DNA of 6,864 nt from contig JBCCLI010000362.1 in NCBI GenBank assembly GCA_039026975.1, positions 1-6,864 of the forward strand, in the 5' to 3' direction. The stretch's first letter is position 1, and each line of letters starts with the position of its first letter. This document shows, in pieces, positions 6,370 to 6,864 of this stretch. Made by a program: the position numbers and the translations under genes. The notes beneath the pieces were generated by a model. The model had not been told where the DNA came from. It ran no database searches and saw only the letters and a program-made list of their open reading frames with translations. The DNA comes from JBCBKZ01 sp039026975. GTDB lineage: Bacteria; Bacteroidota; Bacteroidia; J057.

Positions 6370-6864
6370 TTAGATTTTTCTTTCTTTCTCAATAACCTCT
6401 TCAAGAAACCTACTATGCTTATCAAGCTCAAAATCAACGAACTTTTCAATCTGTTTTGTACCAAAATCTTCTGAGTAAGCAATCCTAATAGATTGATCAC
6501 TATTATGGATTGAGAAGTAGCTTTTTGAGAATGAAAAGGAAAGTTCGTTTAGATAGCTATACTTCCGCTTTGCAAACTGTTTCAAATGATTGTACTTTAT
6601 TTTAATCTCTATGGTATTAGTAGCATTATTCAGTTTATTCTCTAAAAATAATGGAATATTGGAGTCTAGCTTTGGTTCCCACCTTCCATTGATCGAGACG
6701 AAACTCTTTGTTTCCAGATAAAACTGGTCAAACAACTTGCCTTTCTTAAGGAATCGATCTATCAGAGGATGCAGTATTCTTACAGAGATTTCTCTCAATA
6801 TTTCTTCATTCTTTAAGACAGTTACCTCCTCACCAACAGAATCTAATCTTTGTTTTAGTAAGGC
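6370..6864 (-). CDS. C-terminal part of a second Fic-type protein (paralogue of the downstream gene), 5' end outside the window
   Basis: The frame is open from base 6864 to a TAA at 6370-6372, 164 residues, with no ATG that makes a convincing start; the TTG at 6798 is only a possible start, and the 22 residues before it are clearly coding. The visible part matches the C-terminal domain of the downstream Fic protein without gaps: RLDSVGEEVTVLK against KLRTVGQEVGIIK, then HPLIDRF against APLVERF, FDQFYL against FEKFYL, and later LKQF and DKH against NKH. I count 17 identities in 49 aligned residues in the first block. So it is probably the tail of another Fic protein. The Fic core itself is not in view, so a stand-alone copy of this domain is the alternative. 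It is visibly more AT-rich than its partner, suggesting old or separate origin rather than a recent duplication. Confidence 0.75.
   Translation of the reverse strand, partial: ALLKQRLDSVGEEVTVLKNEEILREISVRILHPLIDRFLKKGKLFDQFYLETKSFVSINGRWEPKLDSNIPLFLENKLNNATNTIEIKIKYNHLKQFAKRKYSYLNELSFSFSKSYFSIHNSDQSIRIAYSEDFGTKQIEKFVDFELDKHSRFLEEVIEKERKI

Overview
The window (6864 bases, overall moderately AT-rich) looks like the chromosome of a member of the Bacteroidota, probably a Cytophagales-type marine or soil bacterium. The clues are a MORN-repeat plus TonB-C-terminal secreted protein, a short Crp/Fnr-like regulator of the Bacteroidota type (helix-turn-helix ending ETLSRLR), a Tat-exported sugar phosphate isomerase/epimerase-like TIM barrel, a TAnnTTTG-type promoter element, and little Shine-Dalgarno signal. 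This assignment is inferred from protein flavour; no rRNA or tRNA gene is present.

Layout. All genes but one lie on the minus strand, so the text is best read from right to left. At the right edge (6864 to 4072) is a tight three-gene run. First comes the 3' part of a Fic-like protein that enters from outside the window. Eight bases later is a complete class II Fic AMP-transferase with an intact HPFDDGNGR core and an N-terminal inhibitory motif. Nineteen bases further on is a Tat-exported TIM-barrel sugar isomerase/epimerase. The visible part of the first protein aligns without gaps to the C-terminal domain of the second, so two related but diverged Fic-type proteins lie in tandem.

Convergent to this run, the only plus-strand gene (3306 to 4045) is a broken MORN/TonB-C protein. 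It carries a one-base loss in an A run and a separate in-frame TAG. Restoring one A and reading the TAG as Glu gives a continuous, family-like protein.

The left half (3048 to 1) holds, in order of transcription, a secreted bicupin, a Crp/Fnr-family regulator with its own likely promoter, a small secreted beta-rich (possibly outer-membrane) protein, and an FAD-dependent amine oxidase that runs off the left edge. Gaps are 87, 58 and 254 bases. The first three could be partly co-transcribed. The 254-base gap before the oxidase contains a GC-rich, non-coding island with two perfect 7-bp inverted repeats that I cannot assign. The divergent gap between the bicupin and the broken TonB-C gene carries a perfect 7-7-7 palindrome that resembles an operator.

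I found no CRISPR array, tRNA, rRNA, complete insertion sequence or obviously new multi-gene system. The most interesting items are the tandem Fic pair with its shared uncharacterised C-terminal domain, the structured GC island, and the decayed TonB-C gene.
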